NCBI GenBank assembly: GCA_964434735.1
Contig: CAYSWK010000016.1
Location: 1-21,055 of the forward strand
Source of the DNA: CAYSWK01 sp964434735
GTDB taxonomy: Archaea; Micrarchaeota; Micrarchaeia; Anstonellales; Bilamarchaeaceae
Direction of reading: 5' to 3'
Length of the DNA: 21,055 bases
Each line of letters starts with the position of its first letter. Position 1 is the stretch's first letter. Below are positions 1 through 6,301 of the stretch, one piece after another. Under the pieces are notes generated by a model, which ran no database searches, was not told where the DNA came from, and worked only from the letters and a program-made list of their open reading frames with translations. Made by a program: the position numbers and the translations under genes.

Positions 1-229
1 TTCTCGAATTGCGCGATTTTTTCTTTGGCCATTTTCCCTTTTATTTGGGCTAGGGATTGTGCCATTTGCATGGTATATTGTACTTGGAATTCTATTTGTC
101 ACATGCTCATCAGGAGGATCATGCGGGGCAAATCTTGCAGCAATAGTGTTGTTCTTCGGGCCATTTATAGTAGCCACATCTATGGCAACTTATCTGTTCT
201 GGAAAAAATACCTGAAAAAACAAGAGTGA
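1..229 (+). CDS. C-terminal part of a small membrane protein (5' end outside window)
   Basis: Reading from base 2 there is an open frame of 75 codons ending in TGA at 227-229, with no start inside the window, so the gene begins upstream. The peptide has two clear hydrophobic segments, roughly residues 6-35 (FFLWPFSLLFGLGIVPFAWY and onward) and 45-67 (containing IVLFFGPFIVATSM). They are joined by a short Cys/Gly/Ser loop (CSSGGSCG), and the protein ends in a basic tail KKYLKKQE. That pattern is typical of a membrane protein with a positively charged cytoplasmic tail. Its stop codon abuts the stop codon of metK on the other strand with no spacer. No family was recognised. A frame shifted by one base is also open here, but its translation has no membrane pattern and runs into metK, so it is judged a shadow. 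Confidence 0.6.
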   Translation, partial: SRIARFFLWPFSLLFGLGIVPFAWYIVLGILFVTCSSGGSCGANLAAIVLFFGPFIVATSMATYLFWKKYLKKQE

Positions 230-1384
230 TTATAGTCCTGCATCCTTTCGTAATGCATCTGCCTTATCCGTTTTCTCCCAGGTGAATTCAGGGAGTTCCC
301 GTCCGAAATGGCCGTAGGCGGCTGTTTTTTGGTAAATGGGCCTTCGAAGATTAAGGTCGCGGATGATGTGTGCCGGCCTTAAGCGGAAATGCTTTTTGAT
401 AAGCTCTGCGATTTTTTCATCAGAGACTTTTCCCGTTCCTTTGGTATCAACAAGAATCGAAATTGGGTCTGCAACTCCGATTGCGTAGGAAATTTGGACT
501 TCGCATTTTTCCGCCAATCCTGCCTTTACTATATTTTTTGCAACGTAGCGCATCATATATGCTGCAGAACGGTCAACTTTTGAAGGATCTTTTCCTGAGA
601 ATGCTCCTCCGCCGTGTGCACCCATGCCGCCATAGGTGTCAACGATGATTTTTCGTCCTGTAAGTCCAGAATCTCCGTGTGGCCCGCCTATAACAAATCG
701 GCCTGTTGGGTTGATGTGATATATCGTTTTTTCATCAAGCCATTTTCCGCATACGGGTTTTACGATGTGTTCGATAACATCGGCACGGATTTGTTCTTGC
801 GTTGCATGGGGGTCATGTTGTGTTGAAACGACAACCGTGTGCACACGTTTTGGCTTTCCGTTTTCATATTCAACCGTTACTTGGCTTTTTCCGTCTGGCC
901 GTAAATAGGGAATCGTTTTCTTTTTTCGTGCCTCAGAAAGTCGCAATGTTAAGTTGTGTGCAAGTGAAATGGGCAGTGGCATCAATTCAGGAGTTTCGTT
1001 GCATGCATATCCGAACATAAGTCCTTGGTCTCCCGCCCCTTGCTCGTCTTCGCTTTGTCTTACGACCCCTTGTGCGATATCGGGCGATTGCTCGTGGATG
1101 GCTGAAATAATTCCGCATGAGTTAAAGTCAAATTGGTAATCCGAAGAAGTATATCCTATTTCCTTGATGACTTTTCGTGCAACTCCTTGCGCATCAACAT
1201 ATGCATTGGTGGTTACTTCACCGGCAATAACAAGAAGCCCCGTTGTCGTTAAGCATTCAATTGCAACACGCGCGTGAGGGTCTTTTGTAAATATTGCATC
1301 GAGCATTGCATCCGATACTTGGTCACATATTTTGTCTGGGTGACCTTCAGTTACAGATTCGCTTGTAAATAATCTGGTCGTCAT
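230..1384 (-). CDS. metK: S-adenosylmethionine synthetase, bacterial type (MetK)
   Basis: Makes S-adenosylmethionine from methionine and ATP, releasing phosphate and pyrophosphate; cytosolic. The protein is 384 residues from the ATG at 1384, the usual length of bacterial MetK, and begins MTTRLFTSESVTEGHPDK. It carries the ATP-binding GHPDK motif (14-18), the FGYACNETPELMPLPISLAH block and the glycine-rich signature GGGAFSGKDPSKVDRSAAY. These are hallmarks of the bacterial/eukaryotic family and not of the divergent archaeal MAT family. The frame stays open to 1531, but that extension runs through the tRNA-Arg gene and is not part of the protein. An in-frame ATG at 1393 is the alternative start. 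A TATA box at 1411-1420 puts transcription start at about 1391-1393, and there is no Shine-Dalgarno sequence, so the message is leaderless or nearly so. A bacterial-type enzyme among archaeal genes suggests transfer. Confidence 0.95.
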   Translation of the reverse strand: MTTRLFTSESVTEGHPDKICDQVSDAMLDAIFTKDPHARVAIECLTTTGLLVIAGEVTTNAYVDAQGVARKVIKEIGYTSSDYQFDFNSCGIISAIHEQSPDIAQGVVRQSEDEQGAGDQGLMFGYACNETPELMPLPISLAHNLTLRLSEARKKKTIPYLRPDGKSQVTVEYENGKPKRVHTVVVSTQHDPHATQEQIRADVIEHIVKPVCGKWLDEKTIYHINPTGRFVIGGPHGDSGLTGRKIIVDTYGGMGAHGGGAFSGKDPSKVDRSAAYMMRYVAKNIVKAGLAEKCEVQISYAIGVADPISILVDTKGTGKVSDEKIAELIKKHFRLRPAHIIRDLNLRRPIYQKTAAYGHFGRELPEFTWEKTDKADALRKDAGL

Positions 1385-1410
1385 AATGATCATAAAGAAA
1401 ACAAGTTGTG

Positions 1411-1420
1411 CCTTTTTATA
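1411..1420 (-). promoter_or_regulatory. TATA box of metK
   Basis: Minus strand reads AAAGGAATATAAAAAGGC. The box TATAAAAAGG lies about 24-30 bases before the metK start codons at 1393 and 1384, with a purine-rich BRE-like stretch just upstream. This suggests a leaderless or very short-leader message. Confidence 0.6.
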
Positions 1421-1469
1421 TTCCTTTGAATAAAATATTCCGATTGGAATTTTATTATGAAAAATAATA

Positions 1470-1587
1470 CGGGCCAGATGAGATTTGAACTCATGACCTT
1501 CACCTTCAAACTTTTGGAAAAGTTTGATCAAAACGACTTTTCCAAAATTAGGACGGTGCCGCTCTATCCAAGCTGAGCTACAGGCCC
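1470..1587 (-). tRNA. tRNA-Arg(CCU) with a 43-nt intron at position 37/38
   Basis: The minus strand starts GGGCCTGTAGCTCAG and ends CTGGCCCG, with no CCA encoded. The acceptor arm pairs except for a U6-U67 mismatch. The D arm is GCTC/GAGC with GG in the loop, and the T arm is ATGAG-TTCAAAT-CTCAT. The anticodon stem is CACC/GGTG with a G27-A43 mismatch above it. The loop reads GTCCTA then A, giving anticodon CCU; the GGATAGAGC D-arm end and G73 fit archaeal tRNA-Arg. The intron is 1506-1548, giving a spliced length of 75 nt. The splice region has the 3-nt bulge, 4-nt helix, 3-nt bulge spacing of a bulge-helix-bulge (5' bulge UAA, 3' bulge GAA), although the central 4-nt helix pairs poorly. The intron itself folds through a perfect 11-bp stem (1512-1522 with 1537-1547). 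Confidence 0.82.
1506..1548 (-). other. tRNA-Arg intron
   Basis: 43 nt inserted after A37. Its core is the perfect inverted repeat TTTTGGAAAAG / CTTTTCCAAAA (1537-1547 and 1512-1522 on the plus strand). A competing hairpin, TCAAACTTTT with AAAAGTTTGA, overlaps the same bases. Boundaries are inferred from the mature tRNA fold and the 3-4-3 bulge spacing. Confidence 0.7.
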
Positions 1588-1611
1588 ATTAGCTGAACAA
1601 TTGATCGTTTC

Positions 1612-1622
1612 CCTTTTTAACT
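1612..1622 (-). promoter_or_regulatory. Probable TATA box of tRNA-Arg
   Basis: The minus strand reads CAGTTAAAAAGGG, 25-35 bases upstream of the tRNA 5' end at 1587. The rest of 1588-1726 shows no gene. Confidence 0.45.
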
Positions 1623-1702
1623 GATCGCATCCTGTCCTCTATTTCGGGTTTTGGAAATGAAATATCAAGCACGTATGATCTCTATCTAAAAAACGTATAC
1701 AA

Positions 1703-1729
1703 AGAGTCGTTAAAATAATAAAAAAATTA
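1703..1729 (-). terminator. Oligo-T terminator after spt4
   Basis: Downstream of the last spt4 codon the minus strand reads AAATAATTTTTTTATTATTT, a seven-T run flanked by the complementary AT arms AAATAAT and ATTATTT. The stop codon TAA lies in the left arm. T-rich tracts terminate archaeal transcription. Confidence 0.45.
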
Positions 1730-1912
1730 TTTTACCCGGATTGCGTAGGTTCCGACGGTTTTTATTTCGGCAACTTTTGCAACTTCGGATTTTTCAGGAT
1801 TCGTTACCAAAAGCATTCCTGAGAATTTGTCAGTCAATTCGCTTTCAGGTCCGCACGTAGGACATGTTTTTTCTTCAAGAACGATTAATCGGCATTTTTT
1901 GCAGGCTTTCAT
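1727..1912 (-). CDS. spt4: Transcription elongation factor Spt4 (RpoE'')
   Basis: Small zinc-binding factor that pairs with Spt5 to form the archaeal DSIF-like complex, which closes the RNA polymerase clamp and aids elongation. The protein is 61 residues, the usual archaeal size, starting MKACKKCRLIVLEEKTCPTCG. The two CxxC pairs (CKKC and CPTC) form the zinc site, and the rest (KFSGMLLVTNPEKSEVAKVA) matches the short beta-rich Spt4 fold. I chose the ATG at 1912. A GTG at 1921, overlapping the rpo7 stop codon as GTGA, is possible and would add MNS. The gene follows rpo7 with 5 bases between, so the two are co-transcribed and probably translationally coupled, as is common in archaea. Spt5 is not in the window. 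Confidence 0.93.
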   Translation of the reverse strand: MKACKKCRLIVLEEKTCPTCGPESELTDKFSGMLLVTNPEKSEVAKVAEIKTVGTYAIRVK

Positions 1913-1917
1913 GGAGT

Positions 1918-2502
1918 TCACTTCTCATCTTTTTTCTTTGGTTTTTCCTTTTCTTCAACCACAGGTGCCGTTCCATCAAGCCATTCATGCTTTCCAAGTC
2001 CTTCGGGGCGCATGGTAAGGCCGATTTTAGTATCATTTGTTGTTGCCTTAAGGCTGACTGTTGAAACTTTGACAAGGCACGAATCTCCTTTTTTGAGTGC
2101 TTTCTTGCCTACGCGTGACGAAAGCGTCTTGTTTTTCTTGTCGTAGGTATACTTGTCCTTTGAAATTTGTGAAACGTGAAGCAATCCTTGTAAAGGACCG
2201 ATTGCAAGGAATGCGCCAAATTCAACGACTTCCTTGATGTCGCCGCCGTATACTTCGTTTACTGCGGGTTTGAATGCCACTGCATCGAACTGTACTTTAT
2301 AATGCGCTCCTGAGTCTCCCGGAATAATAATTCCTTTGGAAAGTACGCGTGCCTTTTCTATCGTAAGAATGATTCCCGTATCCTTGTATATTCTTCTTTC
2401 ATACTTGTCTCTGAGAATGCGAACTATTGCTTCGTCAAGTTTTGAACTGAAAAGTTGCGGAGGGACGCGGACTTTGTCTTCTATAGTGTCAAGGTAATAC
2501 AT
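1918..2502 (-). CDS. rpo7: DNA-directed RNA polymerase subunit Rpo7 (RpoE')
   Basis: Stalk subunit of archaeal RNA polymerase, homologous to eukaryotic Rpb7; with Rpo4 it helps open the promoter and binds the emerging RNA. The protein is 194 residues. Residues 1-80 are the RNP-like N-terminal half (MYYLDTIEDKVRVPPQLF at the start). From about 85 an S1 RNA-binding domain follows, with VVEFGAFLAIGPLQGLLHVS typical of S1 strands. A charged K/E-rich tail (EEKEKPKKKDEK) ends the protein. The ATG at 2502 is preceded by GGTGAGG, a good Shine-Dalgarno match, and a TATA box lies at 2547-2556, so this message has a leader of about 20 nt. It is followed directly by spt4. Confidence 0.95.
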   Translation of the reverse strand: MYYLDTIEDKVRVPPQLFSSKLDEAIVRILRDKYERRIYKDTGIILTIEKARVLSKGIIIPGDSGAHYKVQFDAVAFKPAVNEVYGGDIKEVVEFGAFLAIGPLQGLLHVSQISKDKYTYDKKNKTLSSRVGKKALKKGDSCLVKVSTVSLKATTNDTKIGLTMRPEGLGKHEWLDGTAPVVEEKEKPKKKDEK

Positions 2503-2546
2503 GGGTAAGCCTCACCTTTGTGTGCTAGGGAATTGTACTCCGATGG

Positions 2547-2556
2547 CTTTTAAATA
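2547..2556 (-). promoter_or_regulatory. TATA box of rpo7-spt4
   Basis: The minus strand reads GTATTTAAAAGCC, with predicted transcription start near 2523-2527. The leader then contains AGGTGAGG before the rpo7 ATG. Confidence 0.6.
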
Positions 2557-2593
2557 CAATACGGTTCAAGCGCCTGCCGTTTCTTAAGAATAC

Positions 2594-2660
2594 TACAGCT
2601 CAGAAGCTACTCTTTCTGTCATCACTTGCGCTCGACTGGGACGGTATCGTCATTGCTGTA
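2594..2660 (-). ncRNA. C/D box guide sRNA (2'-O-methylation guide)
   Basis: About 67 nt on the minus strand with the layout of an archaeal C/D box sRNA. A 6-bp terminal stem is formed by TACAGC (2655-2660) and GCTGTA (2594-2599). Box C is ATGACGA (2647-2653, one change from RTGATGA). A 12-nt guide follows (2635-2646), then a degenerate box D' (CGAG, 2631-2634), box C' GTGATGA (2619-2625, perfect), a second guide of about 15 nt (2604-2618) and box D CTGA (2600-2603, perfect). A TATA box at 2679-2690 puts the transcription start at about 2660, exactly at the terminal stem. Such RNAs bind L7Ae, Nop5 and fibrillarin to direct ribose methylation. The order, spacing, stem and promoter agree; box D' and the box C change are the weak points. 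Confidence 0.8.
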
Positions 2661-2678
2661 ATGAGTATACGCTTGCGT

Positions 2679-2690
2679 TATTTATATACC
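2679..2690 (-). promoter_or_regulatory. TATA box of the C/D sRNA
   Basis: The minus strand reads GGTATATAAATAACG; the centre of the box is about 25 bases before 2660, the first base of the sRNA terminal stem. It lies between the end of the ACT gene and the sRNA. Confidence 0.65.
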
Positions 2691-2704
2691 CATTCCCTGC
2701 ATCG

Positions 2705-3103
2705 TCATCTAAGTGATTCCATAAGTGCAACGGTTTGTGCGAAATCCACAGCCGTAGGCTTTACGGCAACTTCAGTAAAATCCGTTGTTCTTGAGAGAAT
2801 GTACACGCTTTCAAGATTTATTTTTCGGTTTGCAATTTTGCGTGTAAGTTTTCCAAGTTCGCCCGGGCGGTTGCTTAAGCGAAAAACAACTACATCAGCC
2901 TCATGTACGGAGGTAATTGAAGGTATCTTCATAAGTGCCTTTTTTGCCGTTTGAGGGTCCGCAGTGACAACTCGAAAATGCGCATCTCCTTTTGATTCAT
3001 ATGCAGAAATCGCATCAATGTTTACTCCAACATTTCCAAGCGCTTCTGAAACGTCTGCCAGTACTCCTACTTGGTTTTGCGCTACTACGACAAGTTCCTT
3101 CAT
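2705..3103 (-). CDS. Double ACT domain protein (amino-acid-binding regulator)
   Basis: 132 residues made almost wholly of two ACT domains, about 2-65 (MKELVVVAQNQVGVLADVSE, a typical ACT start) and 70-130 (VVVFRLSNRPGELGKLTRKI). ACT domains bind small ligands, often amino acids, and regulate attached or partner enzymes. Stand-alone double-ACT proteins of this size are common in archaea and most have no proven role, so no specific ligand is assigned. The ATG at 3103 is preceded by AAAGGTGA, a clear Shine-Dalgarno sequence with a 4-5 base spacer. The gene is divergent from gatE across 62 bases, and the C/D sRNA lies downstream on the same strand. Confidence 0.85.
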   Translation of the reverse strand: MKELVVVAQNQVGVLADVSEALGNVGVNIDAISAYESKGDAHFRVVTADPQTAKKALMKIPSITSVHEADVVVFRLSNRPGELGKLTRKIANRKINLESVYILSRTTDFTEVAVKPTAVDFAQTVALMESLR

Positions 3104-3134
3104 GTAGTCACCTTTTTTTCTTTCTACCTCAACT

Positions 3135-3144
3135 CTAATAAACG
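3135..3144. promoter_or_regulatory. Shared divergent TATA element of the ACT gene and gatE
   Basis: The plus strand reads CTCTAATAAACGC; read on the minus strand it is CGTTTATTAGAG. It is about 26 bases before the gatE ATG (3166), which has no leader or Shine-Dalgarno. It is about 37 bases before the ACT gene ATG (3103), which has a short leader with GGTGA. One AT-rich element appears to serve both directions. Confidence 0.5.
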
Positions 3145-3165
3145 CTCGTACCTAAATTCCTACTT

Positions 3166-4950
3166 ATGAAAATTGGCCTGGAGATTCATCAACGCCTTGC
3201 AACGCATAAACTCTTTTGCAATTGCTCAAGTGAAATTGATGAAAATGCAAAACCTACCTTTTCAGTTGAGCGAAAGTTACACCCCGTATTAAGTGAACTT
3301 GGCGAGGTTGATGAAGCAAGCAAGGCAGAATTCTCACGGGATCGTTCCTTTATTTATCAAGTATTTGACAAAACTACTTGCCTTGTTGAATTGGATGAGG
3401 AACCTCCGCATCCAATGAATAAGGATGCACTTTTGGCAGTTCTTATGATCGCAAAACAGCTCCATAGTACTCCGCTTGACCAAATCCATGTTATGCGAAA
3501 GATGGTCATTGACGGAAGCAATACGGGAGGGTTTCAACGTACTGCAATCGTTTCCATCGGCGGATATGTGGAAACTTCAAAAGGAAAGGTTCGTATTTCA
3601 CAGATTGCAATTGAGGAAGATTCCGCAGGCATTGTTGAAAAAAATGACGGGAGTGCCGTTTATCGGCTTGACCGTTTGGGGATTCCATTGGTTGAGATTA
3701 CAACCGAACCTGATATTGCTGATGGAGAACACTTACGGGAAACTGCAGAAAAAATCGGCATGATCCTTCGTGCAACGGGTAAAGTTGCCCGCGGCCTTGG
3801 AACGATACGGCAAGATGTCAATATTTCAGTTGAAGGCGGCAACCGTGTTGAAATAAAAGGCGCGCAGGATTTGAAAATGCTTCCCGTGCTCGTTGAAATC
3901 GAGGCTAATCGTCAGCGAAAATTAATTGAGCTTTCAAAGGAAATGGCTTCCCTTTTCAAAGGAGCTATCCATGTTGAGCGCACGTATATTGATGTTTCAA
4001 AACTGCTTTCACAATCATCAAGTAAAATGATTCAAGCGGGGTTGGGTGCTGGCCAGGCAGTGCTTGCACTCAAGCTTCCATCAGCACAGGGTTTACTTGG
4101 ACGTGAATTACAGCCAAACAAGCGTTTTGGAACTGAACTATCAGATTATGCCAAAAAAGCCGGCGTAAAGGGAATCATTCATTCCGATGAGGATTTGAAG
4201 AAGTACCCTATTACTCAAGAAGAACAGACTGCAATTCGTAATGCACTTCATTGCACGGCTCATGATGCGTTTGCACTGGTAATCGCATCAAAAAACATGG
4301 CTGAACAGGCGCTTGGTTTTGTTGCCATGCGTTTTGAGACAACGGGCGTCATAGGTGAAACGCGAAAGGCAAATGCAGATTCAACAACTAATTTCATGCG
4401 TCCCATTCCTGGCAAATCCCGCATGTATCCTGAAACGGACGTTCTTCCTATTTCCCTTGACAGTTCACTCCTTGCACAAGCACAACAGGGCGAATCTCTA
4501 GAACAAAAGGAAGCAAAGCTTGCAAAGATCTTGAATCCAGAATTGGCAAAGAAGATGATTAAGTCAGTGCATCTTTCACTTTTTGAGGAATTAGTTATGC
4601 AAGGTCATGATGCGATGCTTGTTGCAACGACTCTTGAGAATACGCTTGTTACCTTGCGAAGGGATTTCAGGGTTGAGTTCACCGATCTTCGAGTTGCGCT
4701 CATATCCGCATTTTCATGTTATAAAGAAGGGCTTCTTACCAAATCCGCAATCCCTGAATTTCTTAAGCATTACTCTTCCGGCAAATCAAGAGATGTTATC
4801 ATACAGGAAAACAATCTGGGTAGGATACAAGGAAAAGACCTTGAGCGAATCGTAAAAGAATGCAATTATGATCTCAAGAATATCATGGCAAAATACCGCT
4901 TGAATGTTGATGCACAGGATGTGCAAGCTCTTTTGAAATCGTCAAAATAA
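3166..4950 (+). CDS. gatE: Glutamyl-tRNA(Gln) amidotransferase subunit E
   Basis: GatE, with GatD, converts misacylated Glu-tRNA(Gln) to Gln-tRNA(Gln), the archaeal route to glutamine for translation. The protein is 594 residues, close to the usual 600-630. The N-terminal GatB/E catalytic cradle starts MKIGLEIHQRLATHKLFCNC and contains GNRVEIKGAQDL. The insert domain resembling bacterial AspRS, which distinguishes GatE from GatB, is present at about 300-430 (LGRELQPNKRFGTELSDYAK through MRPIPGKSRMYPETD). The C-terminal helical/YqeY tail follows. The start ATG has no Shine-Dalgarno but is 26 bases from a TATA element, so the message is probably leaderless. gatD is not in the window. The 3' end overlaps rfcL by 9 bases tail to tail. 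Confidence 0.96.
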   Translation: MKIGLEIHQRLATHKLFCNCSSEIDENAKPTFSVERKLHPVLSELGEVDEASKAEFSRDRSFIYQVFDKTTCLVELDEEPPHPMNKDALLAVLMIAKQLHSTPLDQIHVMRKMVIDGSNTGGFQRTAIVSIGGYVETSKGKVRISQIAIEEDSAGIVEKNDGSAVYRLDRLGIPLVEITTEPDIADGEHLRETAEKIGMILRATGKVARGLGTIRQDVNISVEGGNRVEIKGAQDLKMLPVLVEIEANRQRKLIELSKEMASLFKGAIHVERTYIDVSKLLSQSSSKMIQAGLGAGQAVLALKLPSAQGLLGRELQPNKRFGTELSDYAKKAGVKGIIHSDEDLKKYPITQEEQTAIRNALHCTAHDAFALVIASKNMAEQALGFVAMRFETTGVIGETRKANADSTTNFMRPIPGKSRMYPETDVLPISLDSSLLAQAQQGESLEQKEAKLAKILNPELAKKMIKSVHLSLFEELVMQGHDAMLVATTLENTLVTLRRDFRVEFTDLRVALISAFSCYKEGLLTKSAIPEFLKHYSSGKSRDVIIQENNLGRIQGKDLERIVKECNYDLKNIMAKYRLNVDAQDVQALLKSSK

Positions 4951-6249
4951 CGTTGTTTGCCCCTTGTGTGTTTTGCCTGTTGGCGTTTTTGCAATCGTTT
5001 CCTTTTCTGCAGGCATTTCTGTTTTGGGTTTACTCTCTTTTGGGGTCTCTTCTTTGGGCAAAGGTTTTTTCTTTGCCACGGGCAATTTGTTTACGCTCGT
5101 TCCAAGGATGAATGCAAGCTCTTCCTCGTCAAAACGGTATAAATCCATCATTCCTTGCATATGCTCCTTTCCTATTTCCTGGATAAGGGGGAGCAATTCA
5201 AGTGCTGCGCGGCCATTTACGTGGGTGAGTGAGCCTATTTTGCGCCCAATGGATTTACGTTTTGCCCTTCTTTCAAGCGTTTGCGACATTTGTTTGAGGT
5301 AGGTTGGGAATTGGTATTTAGTAAAGGTGCGGTACGGCACTTTTTTTGCCATTGAAACTCCTATTGTGCGAAGATCTATTGCGTATTTAAGGTATGTCCA
5401 ATTGCTCATGCGAATTCTTCCCATAAAGATGTCCGATCGCGATAGTGCATCAAAGCCCCCTGTAAGGTCGGCCATGTTCGTGTATTCAAGCGGAAGATTT
5501 TCATCGATCCAAAGCCCGAGCAGATCATAGTCTATATCCGTGCCTGCCGCATTTTTTGCCTCGCGCGCACTTTGAGCTTTGAAAATTCCCCTTACTTTTT
5601 CAAATATGCTGTTGTCCGTATCTCTTACGAGCGTTGAATGGGACTGTAAATCATTGAGTGCTGCGCGTACGTCCCCTTGCGCGTTGACTACGATCATGCT
5701 GAGGAACTCGTCATCGAGGGCAGGGTATTCCTTATCCCGTATTTTTTTGAGGTACAAAAAGAGCGCAGATTTGTTTATTTTTTTAAGTTCGAGGGGTTCG
5801 CATTCGTTTCGTAGGGGGGCCAGTTTTTTGTCCCAGATATCCGTTGCAGTAAGTATGATCGGGCAGGGATTTTCCTCAAGTATTTTTTGAATCTCCCCCA
5901 TTCCCCCGCGATCTGCGTTGCCAAAAAAGGAATCGACATCGTCAATAAGCATAATCCGCTGGTTTCCAAACAATGTCGAACCAAGCCGTGCGCCGCTTGT
6001 CATATGGCCTATGCGATCTTTTGTGCGTACTTGGCTTGCATCGAGTGCCACGATATCGAGCTTATGCTCGCGCGCAAGCGTATATGCGACAGACGTTTTC
6101 CCAACTCCTGTTGGTCCGTGAATCAGGAGCGGCCTTCGCTTATGCCCATTGAGCCAGTTAAGTATCCATGCCTGGATTTTGGCTTTTGCGTCCTCGTTGC
6201 CTATCAATCCTGCAAGCGAAGAGGGCGCATACTGGTTGGTCAGGAGCAT
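4942..6249 (-). CDS. rfcL: Replication factor C large subunit
   Basis: Clamp loader subunit that, with RfcS, opens the PCNA ring and loads it on primed DNA. 435 residues. The AAA+ module carries Walker A GPTGVGKT (45-52), Walker B IMLIDDVD (99-106) and sensor-1-like TATD (134-137). The Walker B acidic pair is DD where most family members have DE. A helical collar follows (about 235-370), then a low-complexity K/E/P/T tail (about 390-430) that ends in GQTTLF, a C-terminal PCNA-interacting (PIP-like) motif. The ATG at 6249 is about 26 bases from the TATA element at 6271-6279, consistent with a leaderless message. Divergent from the helical-repeat gene, convergent with and overlapping gatE. RfcS is not in the window. 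Confidence 0.95.
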   Translation of the reverse strand: MLLTNQYAPSSLAGLIGNEDAKAKIQAWILNWLNGHKRRPLLIHGPTGVGKTSVAYTLAREHKLDIVALDASQVRTKDRIGHMTSGARLGSTLFGNQRIMLIDDVDSFFGNADRGGMGEIQKILEENPCPIILTATDIWDKKLAPLRNECEPLELKKINKSALFLYLKKIRDKEYPALDDEFLSMIVVNAQGDVRAALNDLQSHSTLVRDTDNSIFEKVRGIFKAQSAREAKNAAGTDIDYDLLGLWIDENLPLEYTNMADLTGGFDALSRSDIFMGRIRMSNWTYLKYAIDLRTIGVSMAKKVPYRTFTKYQFPTYLKQMSQTLERRAKRKSIGRKIGSLTHVNGRAALELLPLIQEIGKEHMQGMMDLYRFDEEELAFILGTSVNKLPVAKKKPLPKEETPKESKPKTEMPAEKETIAKTPTGKTHKGQTTLF

Positions 6250-6270
6250 ACGTTCGTATCCTCACGCAGA

Positions 6271-6279
6271 GTATAAAAT
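6271..6279. promoter_or_regulatory. Symmetric divergent TATA element of rfcL and the 6302 gene
   Basis: The plus strand is GTATAAAAT and the minus strand ATTTTATAC. The centre at 6275 is 26 bases from the rfcL ATG (6249) and 27 from the ATG at 6302. Neither gene has a convincing Shine-Dalgarno, so one box may drive two leaderless transcripts. Confidence 0.55.
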
Positions 6280-6301
6280 CATGTATGTGCAAAATGGATG
6301 T

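Noticed and set aside
25..285. Plus-strand ORF of 86 codons at 25-285
   Set aside because: It overlaps metK, and the frame one base later gives a far better membrane protein ending at 229.
1385..1531. N-terminal extension of metK to 1531
   Set aside because: It reads through the tRNA-Arg gene and the metK promoter, and the added residues are unlike any MetK N-terminus.
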